Below are positions 15,151 through 15,168 of a stretch of DNA of 15,168 nucleotides, piece after piece. The notes below the pieces were generated by a model. That model did not search any database and was not told the origin of the DNA. It worked only from the letters and a program-made list of their open reading frames with translations. This stretch comes from Acidimicrobiales bacterium (GTDB lineage Bacteria; Actinomycetota; Acidimicrobiia; Acidimicrobiales; Acidimicrobilacustridaceae), in contig JALQSZ010000010.1 of assembly GCA_023264135.1 (NCBI GenBank), positions 1 to 15,168 of the forward strand, written 5' to 3'. The position numbers were made by a program, and so were the translations under genes. Position 1 is the first letter of the stretch; every line of letters begins with the position of its first letter.

Positions 15151-15168
15151 TTGCGGACCGTGGTCGAT

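Overview
The window looks like chromosomal housekeeping DNA from an actinobacterium, possibly an Acidimicrobiia-like lineage (the class is inference). The reasons are gene content and order (rsfS, leuS, comEA-comEC, holA, rpsT, lepA, hrcA-dnaJ-rsmE), a FolP2-type dihydropteroate-synthase paralogue, frequent GTG starts, moderately high GC, and several TANNNT -10 hexamers placed 7-8 nt before a start codon, as expected for leaderless genes. I see no insertion sequence, prophage, CRISPR array, rRNA or origin.

Left part, minus strand (1-4587): lepA, then a 105-bp gap holding a CIRCE-like operator and a promoter-like -10, then a tight hrcA-dnaJ-rsmE operon. rsmE runs off the left edge. This is a heat-shock-type unit: HrcA is the repressor that reads CIRCE, DnaJ is its co-transcribed chaperone, and RsmE modifies 16S rRNA. 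A 179-bp divergent region with nested inverted repeats separates lepA from rpsT (+), which ends in a strong intrinsic terminator.

Middle part, minus strand (5121-10031): a thioredoxin-TPR (CnoX/YbbN-like) gene, a 106-bp gap, then comEA-comEC-folP2-like-holA. These four are joined by 0-bp, 9-bp and -4-bp junctions and are probably one transcript. The unit combines DNA uptake (ComEA, ComEC) and the replication clamp loader (HolA) with a DHPS-like protein that lacks key loop residues of true FolP.

Right part: two plus-strand genes divergent from the thioredoxin gene encode an APH-fold phosphotransferase of the ACAD10/FadE36 type and a PAC2-family protein, overlapping by 8 bp. They converge on leuS (-). 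Then come tRNA-Ala(GGC) on plus with its own promoter, a terminator that probably works in both directions, and rsfS (-). rsfS starts with a GTGA overlap that suggests an upstream gene just outside the window.

There is no unmistakable new defence or mobile system. The items most worth a second look are the FolP2-like gene inside a comEC-holA operon, the CIRCE site over the hrcA promoter, the nested palindromes between lepA and rpsT, and the likely leaderless starts of leuS and the thioredoxin gene.
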